Assembly: GCA_023213395.1 (NCBI GenBank)
Contig: CM041465.1
Span: forward strand, 172,243,741 to 172,307,740
DNA length: 64,000 nucleotides
Direction: 5' to 3'
Source of the DNA: Cycas panzhihuaensis
Lineage: Eukaryota > Cycadophyta
This document shows positions 22,649-34,523 of the stretch, piece by piece (position 1 is the stretch's first letter; the number at the start of each line of letters is the position of its first letter). The notes below the pieces were generated by a model. That model worked only from the letters and a program-made list of their open reading frames with translations, had not been told where the DNA came from and ran no database searches. A program made the position numbers and the translations under genes.

Positions 22649-23496
22649 CTACTGTTGTCTTTGACCCTGTGGTTGTTGTTGCTGCTGCTGTCTTCGAAGA
22701 TCTGCTTGCTTCTTTCTGTAATCAGGTGCAATGTGGCCAGGTTTGCCACAATAATGACATACGACATTGGACTTGGAAGATCCAATGTTCATATTTCCAA
22801 ACTGCTTTGTGAATGCAGTTTTGGATTTTTGATTTGCCTTTGCCCTTGCTGTGAAAGCACCTGTTGTAGATGGTTCTTCATTATCCTTAGCATAAATTTG
22901 TTCTTCTTGAAGCAATAAGCTTTCAAGTACATTGAATGTCATCTCCCTTAATGAACCATCTCGTAGTTGATGATATAAAGCTGTTGTAGTCCTTTGGTAA
23001 TGCTTGTGTCATCCACCCTATGATTTCATCTCTTGTAGCTGGACTACCTAAAGTAGTTAATTCATTACAAACCTCCTTAATGGAGGACAAGAATGCCGAC
23101 ATTGGCTTTACAAATTTGATAGAGTACAATTTTGCTTTTATCATCAAAATGCGAGCTTCATCTCGCCTTTCATACAAAGAGGACAATGTGTCCCATGCTT
23201 CTTTAGAAGATTGTGCGGAAGAAGTATTTTGGTCTACATTTATGTCCACAACCATACGAATGAATGCCAAAGCAATTTCGCCTTTGGCCTCCCATGCAAA
23301 GAACAAGTTCAACATCCACAAAAGTGCGGTTGATTTTCATTATTATTAACCACAAGTGTAGGATTGGGGATTCTTCCAAACATATCCCTAACTCATTCAT
23401 TATCAAGAGATTCTTTGTGATTCTTTTCCATTCTTGATAATTTGATTGCCCCGTTAGCCTTATGGTACATGCATTAAGCATATGTATGGCGACCAT
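22649..23496 (-). pseudogene. RLC5 gag
   Basis: ATG at 23496 (M-V-A-I-H-M-L-N-A-C-T-I-R-L). A frameshift near 23400 moves the body to 22923-23321, where S-K-E-A-W-D-T-L-S-S-L-Y is seen. A second change leads to 22649-22942. The zinc knuckle has C-H-Y-C and G-H, but the last Cys is Tyr. A glutamine-rich tail follows the knuckle (22655-22690), partly from a CAA/CAG run. Confidence 0.82.
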
Positions 23497-24959
23497 CTTT
23501 CCACTTGATTAACACTTGAAGCTAGCAGATAACTTGGAAACTCAAAGCTTTCGCCGCTTAAGTTCCACCTTCTAACAAGACCAACAAATTCCCGATCTTA
23601 CTAGAAGATCCAACAACCGAATGGAATGATGAGGGTGGAGGACTAGGCTATAGAGTTGGTCCAACTTGATCTTATAGAGAAGATCCAAATGTTGACCAAG
23701 TTAAATCTAGGACAAGGCAGGTAGGGTTGATCTGCATGGACGTACCATGCTTTCCCTGGGATTCACAGCCCCAATAACACCCTTTCGAACCTCCTTTCCT
23801 CAAGCAACCTTCATTGTCGCACTCGACAGACGGCCTATTGGTCCCCTAGGAATGCACCAAGCTTAAGGTTAATTTAGAGGCAAGGTTTGAACCTTTTCGG
23901 CCTCTCCAACAGATTTTAAATTCACTTTTAAACAAGTCTAAGTGAATTTTTAATATCTTCTTACTTGGATTTTTATGCCTTTTGGCTTACAAAGAATGCT
24001 TCTTAAGAAGCAATGAGAGAATGAGCACAAAAAAGATTTCAAGTGCTTTATGATCCAAGTGAGGTGCTATGTATGCTTGAGTACAATGATAAAGTACTTT
24101 GAGTACTTAAAGAAAATTATGTAAGGAACCTTTGATGACAACAAAAGAGGGTTCCTTTTAACCTTCAAAATCTGATGAAGTGATGAAGCCACAAGAAAGG
24201 TGTACTCAAGAAATGCTCCAAAGCCAACACAAACTCCATCAAGAAATTGTTGAGACTTAAAATGTCTCAACAATCCAACAAGAAAATTGTGATTTTATTA
24301 AGTTTCACAATGAGCCTTCCCCTTTTTGAACTTAAGAAGGCCAAGGTCACCATGCAAGGTGCCAAAAAATGAAGTTAGGTGGTAATTTTCTTCACCTTTA
24401 CAATGTAGATATGCCTTTTGATTACATTAATTAAGCTCAATGATGCTTTAATAGCATGAAAGTGTGCTAAAAGAGCTTAAAACAGTAAGTACAAAAAGGT
24501 ACTTTTAAGAACCACTTAAAAAGACTTTATAAGTGAGATTAAATCTCACTAAAAGAAAACAGATTTCTTAAGGTAATCAAGACTGCCAATGTCTGTAAAA
24601 ATTTCAAGTAGGCTCAAATTTATAAAAACTTAAAGTCTTTTAAGACTCCCCCCTTGAGAAATTTAAAGAAATTCTCTTAAAACCTTAAAAAAAATTGATT
24701 CACATGAGCATATTGTTGAAAATATGCTATCAAGAGGTTGATTTTTCAATGCCGAAAATGGTCGGCCGACCGGGGCAAGGATGACTAGCGTTGATGACCG
24801 GGCTCGCCGAAAGGACAATAGGCCGACCGGGCTTCGCCGAGAGAAAGATCAGGTAATCGTGATGATGTGGCACTCTGCTGAGTTGTGCTAAGTGTTGAGT
24901 CGATAAAGGTCGACTCAAAGAATGACAAATGGCCGATGTTGCTAAGTCAGGTGCTAATG

Positions 24960-25140
24960 AGCCGAGCCGAGTTGGACAAGAATGATGAGTTGGCGCAGAA
25001 CTCGTGTGCCGAAATGGACAAGAATGACGAGTTGGCGCAGTGAACTTAGGTGCCGAAATGACAAGAATGATGAGTTGGCGATGTGAACTCGTGCCGAAAT
25101 AATAAAGAATGATGAGTTGGCAGTGTGAACTCAGGAGTGG
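24960..25140 (-). repeat. RLC5 leader repeat (about 41-50-bp unit)
   Basis: Four drifting units that contain AAGAATGATGAGTTGGC and, except in the last, GTGCCGAAAT (plus strand). They occupy the same leader position as the arrays of RLC2 and RLC6 but differ in sequence. Looser GCCGA-rich copies spread over 24750-25400. Confidence 0.7.
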
Positions 25141-25672
25141 TGCTGAGTCAGCAGCTGAGTGGGCGGCCGACCGGGTAGCTCATGCTTGATGACCGTGTAG
25201 AGCGTATGTGATGATCGGAGCCTGCTTAGCGTAGAGAGTCTTGACTCAAGAAAGACAATGGCATGCTCGCTAAGAGGGCGCTGATGCTTGAAATGACAGG
25301 AGCGAAATGAGCCGATTTAGAGATGATCGGTATTGAGGCCGACTCAAAGAATGAGTCGAGCCGAAATGACATTCTTGAAGTTCTTAAATGAGCAAAGTGA
25401 TACCGTGGCATTGATGATTGGACAGCCTGCTGAGTTGGCACTGCTAACTGGACTGTGTGCTGCTGCTGACTGAGCTTGGCTCTTGCTGACTGGGCGCCTT
25501 GAATCCTCTTCAGAAATGGTTGAATCAGACCTTGCATGCAGGTCCAGAAATGCACAGAAATGGGCTTCTTCAAGTGCGAACAGAGGATAGTCCAAAGGTA
25601 CATGATTTCAAGAACAAATGATGAGATAATAAACTAACAGTGCTTAAACAAACTAAGTTCAGAGACCTTTCA

Positions 25673-25684
25673 GCTCTGATACCA
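25673..25684 (-). other. RLC5 primer-binding site
   Basis: The minus strand reads TGGTATCAGAGC, two bases inside the 5' LTR, as in RLC2. Confidence 0.92.
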
Positions 25685-25686
25685 AA

Positions 25687-26224
25687 TGTGAAAATGGGCA
25701 TTAAGCCACATTAGTCCCAAGATCATAAGTAAAAGCACAATACTACAAATGCATGAAGCATAAAACATAAAGAACACAAAGAGAAATAGGAGCAAGATCA
25801 AGATACCAGAAATGGGGGGTTGGAATTAGTCCAACCACCAAAGAATGCTTCAGCTTGATTAGCAAACTGACAGAATAACGAGCTCCTCCTCTCAAGATGA
25901 GCAACAATGAAGAGAGGCCTCTTTAAATAGAAGAAGATGAGAGGCCAAAGGCTATTGCATGATTGACAAGTGTCAATCATGCAATGCATGCTTGCATGTA
26001 GGACAAGTGTCCATTGGGAGCTCATGTGAGCAAAAGTGCAAGGGGGTCATTTGACCCTTAAGTTACAACGTTATGTCACTAGACATAAAGTGGGTGTGTA
26101 CTTTATCACTTAAGTGATAAAGTTACACCTAAAGTACAAAAGTGCAAAAGTGCACACATAATACAAGAATAGAAAATACATTAGCTTAACATTATAAACA
26201 TAAGGTAAACCATGAGGTTTAACA
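25687..26224 (-). repeat. RLC5 5' LTR
   Basis: 538 bp and nearly identical to 18814-19354. Differences include a GGGCGG/GGGGGG change near 25816 and a missing AAT near 25879. Confidence 0.93.
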
Positions 26225-26556
26225 TAAATCACATGCAAAATGAAGCAAGAGGTGATGATACGTCAATAAGACTAAACTCTCCAATTCTCATTAAGAAAAT
26301 ATGAATGATACAATACATATTTATAACTTTACACTAAGTTTAAACATAAGAGGTGGTTCACCAAACTCTAACGCTCCCATGAAATTTGGTATGCTCAAAC
26401 CACCTTATAAATGTCTTGAGTATCTTGGACTTCTAGAACTTTGACCAAGTATATTCTCTCTCTCTAGAATATAAAATATTCCATGTGAAGAATTATTCTA
26501 ATGAACCTAAAATGAACTTAAATGAAATGAAATGGGAATGTACATTATTTCTAACA
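26225..26556 (-). repeat. RLC4 3' LTR, inner part
   Basis: Resumes after RLC5 with the duplicated TAAAT and matches the rest of 31528-31894, ending CTAACA. The purine tract is at 26557-26565 (GGGAGGG on the minus strand). Confidence 0.9.
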
Positions 26557-28184
26557 CCCTCCCATAATGTGAAGTTCATTTTCTCTTACAAACATCAATG
26601 TCTTCAATCTTTCAAATTTCTCATGACTCAATGCTTTGGTAAGTAAGTCTGCAATTTGATCACTTGAGCTACAGTAGATGAATTTGACTATACCTTTCTC
26701 CACTTGTTCTCGAATAAAATGATGATGAATTTCCACGTATTTGCTCCTTGCGTGGAAAAACTGGATTCTTTGATAGTTGGATTACACCTTGATTGTCACA
26801 AAACAATTCAGTAGGTTCATCTTGATCAAGTTTGAAGTGGCTAAGAAGTCCTCTAAGCCAAATAGTCTCACAAGTTGCAGTTACTGCAGCTTTGTATTCA
26901 GCTTCAGTAGATGATAAGGAAATTGTTGCTTGTAATTTACTGCTCCATGAGATCATTCTGGAATTGACTGCAGATGAATATCCCGATGTAGATCTTCTTG
27001 TGTCGGCATTGCCCTGTCTAAGTCGGTGAATCCATGTAGTACAAATTCAGAAGATTTCCGAAATAGGAGTCCAAACCGAATAGTTCCACGAACATATCTC
27101 AGAATGTGCTTTGTTGCTTTTCAATGTGATATGGAAGGAGCATTCATGTATCTTGATACAATACCAACAACATAACTTAAATCAGGTCTAGTGTTAGTCA
27201 AATATATAAGACTACCCACTAGTTGGCTATATAGAGTTTCATCTACTGTTTTATCATTGATTTCTTTTACCAATTTGAGACCAACTTTCATTGGAGTTGA
27301 AATTGGTTTACAACTTTCCATATGGAAGCGTTTTAACAAATTGTGAGCATACTTTGATTGAGATACAAAGATATGATCTTTCTTCTGCCATATTTCCATT
27401 CCTAGGTAGAGGTGCAATAGGCCAAGATTAGTCATATCAAAAGTTTTTGATAGTTGCTTTTTGAGTATGTTGATCTTTTCAACACTAGATCCAGTCAAAA
27501 TAAGATCATCCACATACGAAGCTACAATTAGGATATCATGATCCTTATGCAACACATACAAGTTGTAATCAGATTCACATCTTGTGAACCCATGTGAGAC
27601 AAAATATTCATCAATGTGTGAGTACCACGCCCTCGGTGCCTATTTCAGCCCATAAAGAGCTTTCTTCAACTTGCAAACAAGTTGTTCATTCCCTCCTTGT
27701 TCAAACCCTTCTGGTTGTTTCATATAGACTTCTTCATTCAAAATGACATTCGAGAAGGTATTTTTCACATCCATTTGATGAAGTTCCCAACTGAACTGAG
27801 CTGCAACATCCTTATAGTAGTCATCTTTGCTACATGTGCGAAAGTTTCTTCATAATCAACTCCTAGTGTTTGAGAGTAGCCTTTTGCAACAAGTCGAGCC
27901 TTGTGTCTTTCTATGGCACCATTAGATTAGTACTTGACTCGATACACCCATCTGCAACCAATTACCTATTTGCCTGGAGGTAATTTAACAAGATCCCAAG
28001 TGTCATTTTTCATGATAGAGTCATATTCTTCTTTCATGGCTTTTTGCCAATGCTTTACATCCTTGGCTTCATGAAATGTTTGTGGCTCTTCAACACTTAA
28101 GAGATTTGCCATCAAAGCAAGAATAGTTTTACTTCTTGTTTGAATTCCAAAATCTAGATTTACTTCTCCAAATTCTTGAATGGT
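26557..28184 (-). pseudogene. RLC4 reverse transcriptase and RNase H
   Basis: Continues the 760-codon frame past the TAG, with further single stops (for example near 27970 and 27930). RT holds S-Y-V-D-D-L-I-L-T at about 27500 and Y-L-G-M-E-I-W near 27400. R-Q/S-Q-L-V-G-S-L-I-Y-L-T-N-T-R-P-D-L is near 27200. RNase H begins near 27060. The last open piece ends E-L-H-I-M-G-G-C with its stop inside the 3' LTR (TGT TAG, 26556-26551). Confidence 0.85.
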
Positions 28185-30467
28185 CTATAAATACCATTTT
28201 GGCAATTTCTTTGAAGAACTAGGAAAAGATGTAGAAGCAGGAATAGAAGAGGTAGAAGCTTCACTTTGATCACTTTCTATACTATCCTCACTATCACATA
28301 TTTCTTTCTCTTTATGTTTTTGTTCTTCTTCTATAGGTACAATGAGTTGATCATCTTCTTTTGTTTCTTGAAACAATACATCTCTACTTATGATAATTTT
28401 TTTGTCAGTGAGATTCCAAAGCCTATATACTTTTGATGTCGCGCTATAACCTACAAGAATACATTTTGTACTCTTGTCATCAAGTTTATGCCTTTTTTCT
28501 TTAGGCACATGTGCATAAGCAATACATCCAAATATTTTAAGATGTGCAGCAGAAGGTTTTACATTAGCCCAAGCTTCTTCTAGAGTTATATTTCTAACTA
28601 CATTTGTAGGACTAATATTTAACAAGTACACAGCTGTATTAACAGCTTCTCCCCAAAGTCCTTTTGGAACATTTCTTGCCTTCATCATACATTGTGCCAT
28701 TTCAAAAATAGTATGATTCTTTCGCTCTGCAACACTATTATGTTGTGGAGTATATGCCATTGTAAGTTGATGTTGTATCCCATGATTTTTGCAGAAATTG
28801 ATGAATTCAATGGATAGATATTCGCCTCTGTTGTCACTTCTCAATATTTTTATCTTTCTATTAAAAAGATTTTCAACTTCAGCTTTGAATTCTCGAAACT
28901 TTGCAAAAGCATCAGATTTGTTTTTAATGAGATAAACCCAACACTTTCTTGTAAAATCATCAATAAAAGTGATGAAGTATTGTGCTCCATATGATTGTGG
29001 TGAAATTGGTCCACATAAGTCAAAATGTACCAATTCTAACTTCTCCTTTGCTTGCCATCTTGATTTCTGGAATGGTTCCTTGTGCTTCTTTCCAAGTACA
29101 CAAGCTTCACACACCTTGTTAGTTTTCTTGATTGAAGGTAAATCATTTACCATGTTCAATCTATGCATAAGCTGAAGACTGGTATAATTCAAATGACCAA
29201 ATCGGTCATGCCATAAAGTGTTTTCTGAATTTTTAGCCATAACACTAAGCTCATAAGTGCCAGAGAATTTATAAACTCCATTCTCATGCACACCTTGAGC
29301 TATTACATCATTGTCTTTTTTCATCAAACACTTTGACTTATCAAATTCTACCTTGATATCTTGTTTAGCTATGCAACTAACAGATAATAGATTGTTCTTG
29401 AAGGAAGGTACAAATAGCACATTTGAAACTTTAAAGGTTCCATAATTTGGTTGACGAATGCAGATGGTGCCACAACCAACAACTTGATGCTGACTATTGT
29501 CTTCGAGTATAATGGGAGGAATGTTACATTCCTTTAAATTTTCAAACCAATCTTTTTGAAATGAGATATGTTTTGAAGCTCCAGAATCCACATACCATTC
29601 ACATGAATTTTGATTTGTAGCATTGAATACAAAGACTTTGTCATTTTCTTTTGTTGACAAAGCAGCTGTAGATTTCTTCATATCAGCCTTCTTCTTCCAA
29701 CACTGAATTTCAAGATGCCCTTTCTTGTTGCAATATTTGCAAGTAACATCTTTTTTTGATTTTTGAGTGTTGTTGCTTGCTTGAGGTTGATGCTTTGGAA
29801 CATGATTTACAGGCTTTTTCTTGAATTTTGATGCAAGTACAATAGAGCTACTTCCTCCTTCATTATAAAAACCCATCTGTTGTTCCTCTTGCAATAGTAA
29901 ACCACTTAACTCCTCAAATGTTAGAGGTTCCGGTCTACTTGTAAGACATATACTTGTCACAAATATATGAAATCCTACATGCAAGCTATTCAAAGTAATG
30001 CTAACAAACTCTCTATCTTGAATATCTTCACCAACTACAATAAGTTGTTCCTTAATTTCTTTCAGCTTTTGCAAATGTGAAGTGATAGAGTCGTTGTTTG
30101 TCATTTTACATGAATAAAGTTGATTTCTCAAATACAAGACTCTTGTTTCATTTTTTGTTTCCAAAAAATCTTTAAGAGTCTTCCAAGTTTCTGATGCAAG
30201 TGTCTTGCCTTGAAGGTGAGTGATTAACTCATCAGCTATTGATAGATTAATGATTGCCAATGCCTTCTGGTTTCTATCAAACCAAGCTGCCTCTTCGGTC
30301 TCATCAACTGGATTTTGTTCAGGTCTCTTATCTCTTTCTTCCACAATTTCCATAAGCCTTTGTAAGGCTAAAATATTGGAAATTTTAAACTTCCAAATTA
30401 CATAATTTTTGCTATCAAGCTTTTGTGAGTCTGGCAATATGTACCCTCCAATGTTGACTGAAGTCAT
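28185..30467 (-). CDS. RLC4 Gag-protease-integrase open frame (760 codons)
   Basis: An unbroken frame from the ATG at 30467. The N-terminal Gag includes S-E-T-W-K-T-L. A good zinc knuckle C-K-Y-C, G-H, C is at residues about 240-255, and protease D-S-G-A-S at about 292. The pre-integrase zinc region is at about 410-475. Integrase has Asp in H-F-D-L-C-G-P (about 480), Asp in R-S-D-N-R-G-E-Y (about 544, with Arg where Gly is usual) and Glu in V-A-E-R-K-N (about 577). It ends K-K-L-P-K-W-Y-L at a TAG. The matching region of related elements continues here into RT, so this stop is a nonsense change. Gag-Pol of a copia element is made as one polyprotein, and this one would lack RT. Confidence 0.88.
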   Translation of the reverse strand: MTSVNIGGYILPDSQKLDSKNYVIWKFKISNILALQRLMEIVEERDKRPEQNPVDETEEAAWFDRNQKALAIINLSIADELITHLQGKTLASETWKTLKDFLETKNETRVLYLRNQLYSCKMTNNDSITSHLQKLKEIKEQLIVVGEDIQDREFVSITLNSLHVGFHIFVTSICLTSRPEPLTFEELSGLLLQEEQQMGFYNEGGSSSIVLASKFKKKPVNHVPKHQPQASNNTQKSKKDVTCKYCNKKGHLEIQCWKKKADMKKSTAALSTKENDKVFVFNATNQNSCEWYVDSGASKHISFQKDWFENLKECNIPPIILEDNSQHQVVGCGTICIRQPNYGTFKVSNVLFVPSFKNNLLSVSCIAKQDIKVEFDKSKCLMKKDNDVIAQGVHENGVYKFSGTYELSVMAKNSENTLWHDRFGHLNYTSLQLMHRLNMVNDLPSIKKTNKVCEACVLGKKHKEPFQKSRWQAKEKLELVHFDLCGPISPQSYGAQYFITFIDDFTRKCWVYLIKNKSDAFAKFREFKAEVENLFNRKIKILRSDNRGEYLSIEFINFCKNHGIQHQLTMAYTPQHNSVAERKNHTIFEMAQCMMKARNVPKGLWGEAVNTAVYLLNISPTNVVRNITLEEAWANVKPSAAHLKIFGCIAYAHVPKEKRHKLDDKSTKCILVGYSATSKVYRLWNLTDKKIIISRDVLFQETKEDDQLIVPIEEEQKHKEKEICDSEDSIESDQSEASTSSIPASTSFPSSSKKLPKWYL

Positions 30468-31168
30468 TATGACTTGTGATTAAGACAAGTACTACCACAA
30501 GTATGAGTTTAATTTTACTCAGTGACCACCAGGTAGTTAAAGTATACTTTGAAGAATACAATTAGAGTATCACTTTAAAGTGAAGAAAAGATTGATAGAA
30601 AGAGAAATTTAGATAAAAAATAAGTATATTCAAAGGAATATACTCAAATCTCCACAAAATAGATTAAAGTGAAAGAAGATTCACTTATCTTTGAGACCAC
30701 TAAATGAAGGCTTTCAAATTTTAAACCACCTTAATTATTAGAGAATATTCTAAAGAAGGATTTGAAACTCTTTTAAACTATATTAAAGAGTATTAAAAAG
30801 AATATTCTTTTAAGATATGCTAATGTTTATAACTTATAGTTATAAACATTAGCCCTTTATAAATTATTTTTCTGCCGCCCAATTTTTTTCAGCTCCGACT
30901 GGCGACTTGGTTGCCGTTTGGCGTCTCTGGCTGGCGACTCATCCTTCTTCCGTGCAGGCGTTTCCGTCTAGTGGCTCCGGAGTGGCGGCTCGGCTTCTTC
31001 TGTGCGAGCATCTCCGTCTGGCGGCTTCGTTCAAGTTGTGGCGGCTCTAACACCGGATCGTTTCCAACTTCTCTGCAATGTCGGCGCCCGTAGTCTCTCC
31101 TTCGTGCAGGTGTCAACAGCGGCTACAACGTCCACCTTCCGTCATCCTCCGTCTTCTATGCGGCTGCT
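30468..31168 (-). other. RLC4 leader
   Basis: Untranslated leader upstream of the gag ATG. The half next to gag is AT-rich. The half next to the array is GC-rich with loose GGCGGCT-type repeats (30890-31100). No gene seen. Confidence 0.6.
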
Positions 31169-31295
31169 ATGAGGTCGTCCTCCTTCTTCTGTGCGCCTAC
31201 TATGAGGTCGTCCTCCTTCTTCTGTGCGCCTGCAATGAGGTCGTCCTCCTTCCAAGTGCGGCTGCTATGAGGTCGTCCTCCTTCCGAGCGCAGCT
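31169..31295 (-). repeat. RLC4 leader tandem repeat (about 33-bp unit)
   Basis: Four copies starting ATGAGGTCGTCC (plus strand) at about 31169, 31202, 31235 and 31267. GC-rich, unlike its surroundings. It lies in the leader between primer site and gag. Confidence 0.8.
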
Positions 31296-31515
31296 ACATA
31301 CACAGACTATGAGTGCTATCACCTGGCAACAGTCTACTCATGTGCTTCCTCTATCCTAGTTAGTGACAGTGATTTTCTCAGGAGTAGGACAAATATCAGT
31401 TGAGCTTTGAGGGTGACAGAGCAGCTATGTATTCTCAGACAGAGGGTGGGCAGCCATGAGACAGATTAGAGGTTTCTATGTCTTTAGAGCATGCTAGTAC
31501 ACATGGCAGAACGTG

Positions 31516-31527
31516 GCTCTGATACCA
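31516..31527 (-). other. RLC4 primer-binding site
   Basis: The minus strand reads TGGTATCAGAGC, a perfect Met-tRNA complement, directly next to the 5' LTR. Confidence 0.92.
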
Positions 31528-31894
31528 TGTAAGAATGAGGGATATAAGCTAGCCTCACAACATAAATCACATGCAAAATGAAGCAAGAGGTGATGATACG
31601 TCAACAAGACTAAACTCTCCAATTCTCATTAAGAAAATATGAATGATACAATACATATTTATAATTTTACACTAAGTCTAAACATAGGAGGTGGTTCAAC
31701 AAACTCTAATGCTCCTATGAAATTTGGTGTGCTCAAACCACCTCATAAATGTCTTGAGTATCTTGGACTTCTAGAACTTTGACCAAATATATTCTCTCTC
31801 TCTAGAATATAGAATATTCCATGTGAGGAATTATTCTAATGACCCTAAAATGAACTTAAATGAAATGAAATGGGAATGTACATTATTTCTAACA
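31528..31894 (-). repeat. RLC4 5' LTR
   Basis: Intact 367-bp LTR, TGTAAGAATG to TTCTAACA on the plus strand. A handful of differences from the split copy. Confidence 0.92.
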
Positions 31895-32520
31895 ATTTTT
31901 TCACTACTGGCAAAGGAATTACGAGGGGACAACCCACTACAATTGAATTTGTTTTAAGAAGTCTCCATTCTAGCAATATGAAGATACAACGAAAACGAAT
32001 TATTTTGCCCAGCTTACTAGATTACAACAGGTCAGTACAGTGCAATCTTATACTGAGTAGTTCCAAGCCTTACACAGTATGGTGGATACCCATATCAATG
32101 AACCACAACTTGTAGAAATATACGCAGTCAGTCTTAGAGGAAATATCAAGTATCGACTAAAGACCATGGAGGTTAGCTTCCTTACCGATGCCATTCGCCA
32201 TGCCAAGAACATGGAAGCAAAATTTAGAGAAGGAAGACAATGCTTCGTTCATCGAACTAAGTTTCAAAGACCTCCCAGCCAGCAGTTTGTACCAAATTAG
32301 ATGTAGTCTAGAACTAAAGTTGGTGCTCCTATAGGGGAGAAAAAAGATAAACAAATATCAAGGGCATAGAACATCAAGAATGGAACGTGTTTTCCCTGTC
32401 GAGGAAAGTATAACTGGGAACATAAATGCCCTCCTAAGATGTTTATGATGAACAATGAAGAAGAACCCCTCCTGAAGAAGAAATTATAGAAGAGGAAGCG
32501 TCGATCCAAGATGACAAAGC
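31895..32520 (+). pseudogene. RLG2 gag, C-terminal part with decayed zinc knuckle
   Basis: Continues capsid after RLC4. M-V-D-T-H-I-N-E-P-Q-L-V-E-I-Y-A-V-S-L-R-G is at 32079-32150, followed by a basic stretch. A knuckle-like C-F-P-C, H, C run lies near 32385-32430 with wrong spacing. Stops at several points show decay. Confidence 0.7.
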
Positions 32521-32620
32521 CCAGATAGAGGAGCTATTGAATACAAACCAAAAACATTCAAATATCACTTCAAGCCATCACTAGGAAGACGCGCTCCCTA
32601 GGGTTAATAAAAAACGCAAA

Positions 32621-33107
32621 GCTTTCCATTTTGGTGGATAGCAATAGTACACAAAATGTCATAAATTGCCCTACTGCAAAAAAGTTAGGTCTCACAGTAA
32701 AGCCACTTAATATATTCGAAATGGCAATAACAAACGGTAGGACCATGCCTTGTGGTGGTTATTGCCAACAAGCAAGCTTACGCATTGTGAATTACTTAAC
32801 TACAACTTGCATATTTGCCATGCCTATCGACGGTGTCAACATGGTTCTAGGAGTACAATGGCTACAAAACTTGGGAAACATTATTACCAATTATCGGGCG
32901 TGGTTTATGCATTTTCACCAAAAGGGATATAAGTATAAGCTACAGGCTCCAGACATCCCTCCAGCACAATTGGTATCATCTCAACGTATGGAAAAGATAC
33001 CTCGAAAAAATCCCAACTCTTTCATGATTTCCTGTTATAAGATAGCAACAAAAGAAGTTCCCACAGAAGTACAAGAACTAATTGACCAGTATAGTAAGGT
33101 TTTTTAG
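32621..33107 (+). pseudogene. RLG2 aspartic protease and linker
   Basis: A retropepsin-like domain with V-D-S-N-S-T-Q-N-V-I near the start. In active relatives this is D-S-G-S/T, so the flap-side Gly is replaced by Asn. Later come L-G-V-Q-W-L and a linker to RT ending E-L-I-D-Q-Y-S-K-V-F, then an in-frame stop. It would cleave Gag-Pol. Confidence 0.75.
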
Positions 33108-33990
33108 GACCTGCCACCTAAACTTCCTTCTAGCCGCAGATATGAGCATGTGATTGATTTGGTTCCTCAATCTGCCCCGGTCAATATCAGACCATATAGG
33201 CACCCATTTCATCACAAACAGGAGATTGATCACATCACACAAGATCTTCTCCAACAGAGAATCATTGTGCCAAGAAATAGTCCTTTCACATCTCCAATTA
33301 TAATTGAGCAAAAGAAAGATGGATCATATCGGATATGTGGAGAGTATCAGGCTTTCAATAAATTAACAATCAAGAATAGATACATGATTCCTCGTATCGA
33401 TTATTTTTTGGATGAGCTTCATGGAGCAAAGATTTTCTCAAAAATTGATCTGTGCTTCGAGTACTATCAGATTCACATTAAAGCAGAAGACATACATAAG
33501 ACAGCATTTTGCACACATGAAGGGCTATTCGAGTTTCGGGTTATCCCTTTTAGGTCGATTTAAAGCTCCTACCATGTTTCAAAATATGATGAACCAAATC
33601 CTCAGGCCATATATTTGAAACTTCATGTTAGTTTTTTTTATGATATCCTAATCTATAGCCGCTCTTGGCAAGAGCATCTCTAGCATATATAGATCATTCT
33701 CCAACTATTAAGGAACCAACAATTATTCGCAAACAAGAAAAAATGTACATTTGGTCAAACTACGTTAGAATATTTAGGGCATATAATATCTTCCAACAAA
33801 GTGCGAACTGACCCAAAGAAGATTGAGGCTATTATCAACTAGCCCACACCCAGGAATGTTATAGGAGTTCGAGATTCTTAGAAGTCGCCGGGTTCGTACA
33901 CAAGTTTATCAAGGGTACGCTCATATAGTCGCGCCCTAACAGATCTGACAAGAAAAGAGGCATTTAAACAGGATCAATTAGCAAAAGCAC
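33108..33990 (+). pseudogene. RLG2 reverse transcriptase
   Basis: Motifs in order: P-Y-R-H-P-F-H-H (33190), I-I-V-P-R-N-S-P-F-T-S-P (33265), Y-R-I-C-G-E-Y-Q (33330) and I-D-L-C-F-E-Y-Y-Q-I (33445). The catalytic Y-x-D-D equivalent near 33630-33650 reads F-F-Y-D, so one catalytic Asp is gone. A frameshift lies near 33550. The thumb region continues in pieces to about 33990. Confidence 0.8.
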
Positions 33991-34013
33991 CATTCTAGCA
34001 ACTAAAGACAACT

Positions 34014-34480
34014 ATGATTATTGCCCCAGTCCTTGCATTGCCACAATTTTCAAAACCCTTCACTATTAAGTGTGATGCCTCCATCTTTGGGTTGGGAGCA
34101 GTCTTATTACAAGAAGACCGACCACTAGCATATGAAAGTCATAAGCGCAATAACCACGAGTGCCTCAAGCCAATATACGACAAAGAAATGCTAGCCATTA
34201 TGCATGCCATCCAGTAGAGGCAACAACATTTGCTTGGAAATAAATTTATCATTCAAACTGACCACGACAGTTTGAAATATTTCTTGAATCAAACATCTTT
34301 AACAAATGAGGAGCAAAAGTGGGTGAGTAAATTAGAAGCATACGACTTTTCGATAGTTTACAAGAAAGGAAAAAAGAACGTCATAGCAGACGCGCTATCA
34401 AGATCCATAGCGAAAGATCGGGAAGAGGACAGAGCATCATTAAAAGCTATTACCTTAGTTAACCCAGCATGGATGGATGA
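34014..34480 (+). pseudogene. RLG2 RNase H
   Basis: I-K-C-D-A-S-I-F-G-L-G-A-V-L is at about 34057-34100 (first catalytic Asp present). E-M-L-A-I is at about 34188 (Glu present). T-D-H-D-S-L-K-Y-F is at about 34258, and A-D-A-L-S-R is at about 34387. One stop at 34218 splits the domain. Confidence 0.8.
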
Positions 34481-34523
34481 ATTAATCCAAGGTTATGACG
34501 GGGGTGCTCATTCTTAAAAAGCG

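Larger units (their letters stand above)
18814..26224 (-). mobile_element. RLC5: copia element of the RLC2 family inside the RLC4 LTR
   Basis: A 7.4 kb element with LTRs 18814-19354 and 25687-26224 and a perfect target duplication TAAAT at 18809-18813 and 26225-26229. Primer site at 25673-25684; purine tract on the minus strand at 19355-19363. It is the innermost and latest member of the five-level nest. By eye the LTRs differ at roughly ten places plus a 3-bp indel, so it is young. Coding frames are broken but less than in RLC2 or RLC7. Confidence 0.95.
18774..31894 (-). mobile_element. RLC4: Ty1/copia element with 367-bp LTRs, split by RLC5
   Basis: The left LTR is in two parts, 18774-18813 and 26230-26556 (together 367 bp), and the right LTR is 31528-31894 (also 367 bp). 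Removing RLC5 leaves about 5.7 kb. The flanks read ATTTC (18769-18773) and ATTTT (31895-31899), a target duplication with one change. Primer site and purine tract are in place. RLG2 gag continues on both sides. Its long gag-pol frame makes it the best preserved element here. Confidence 0.92.
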
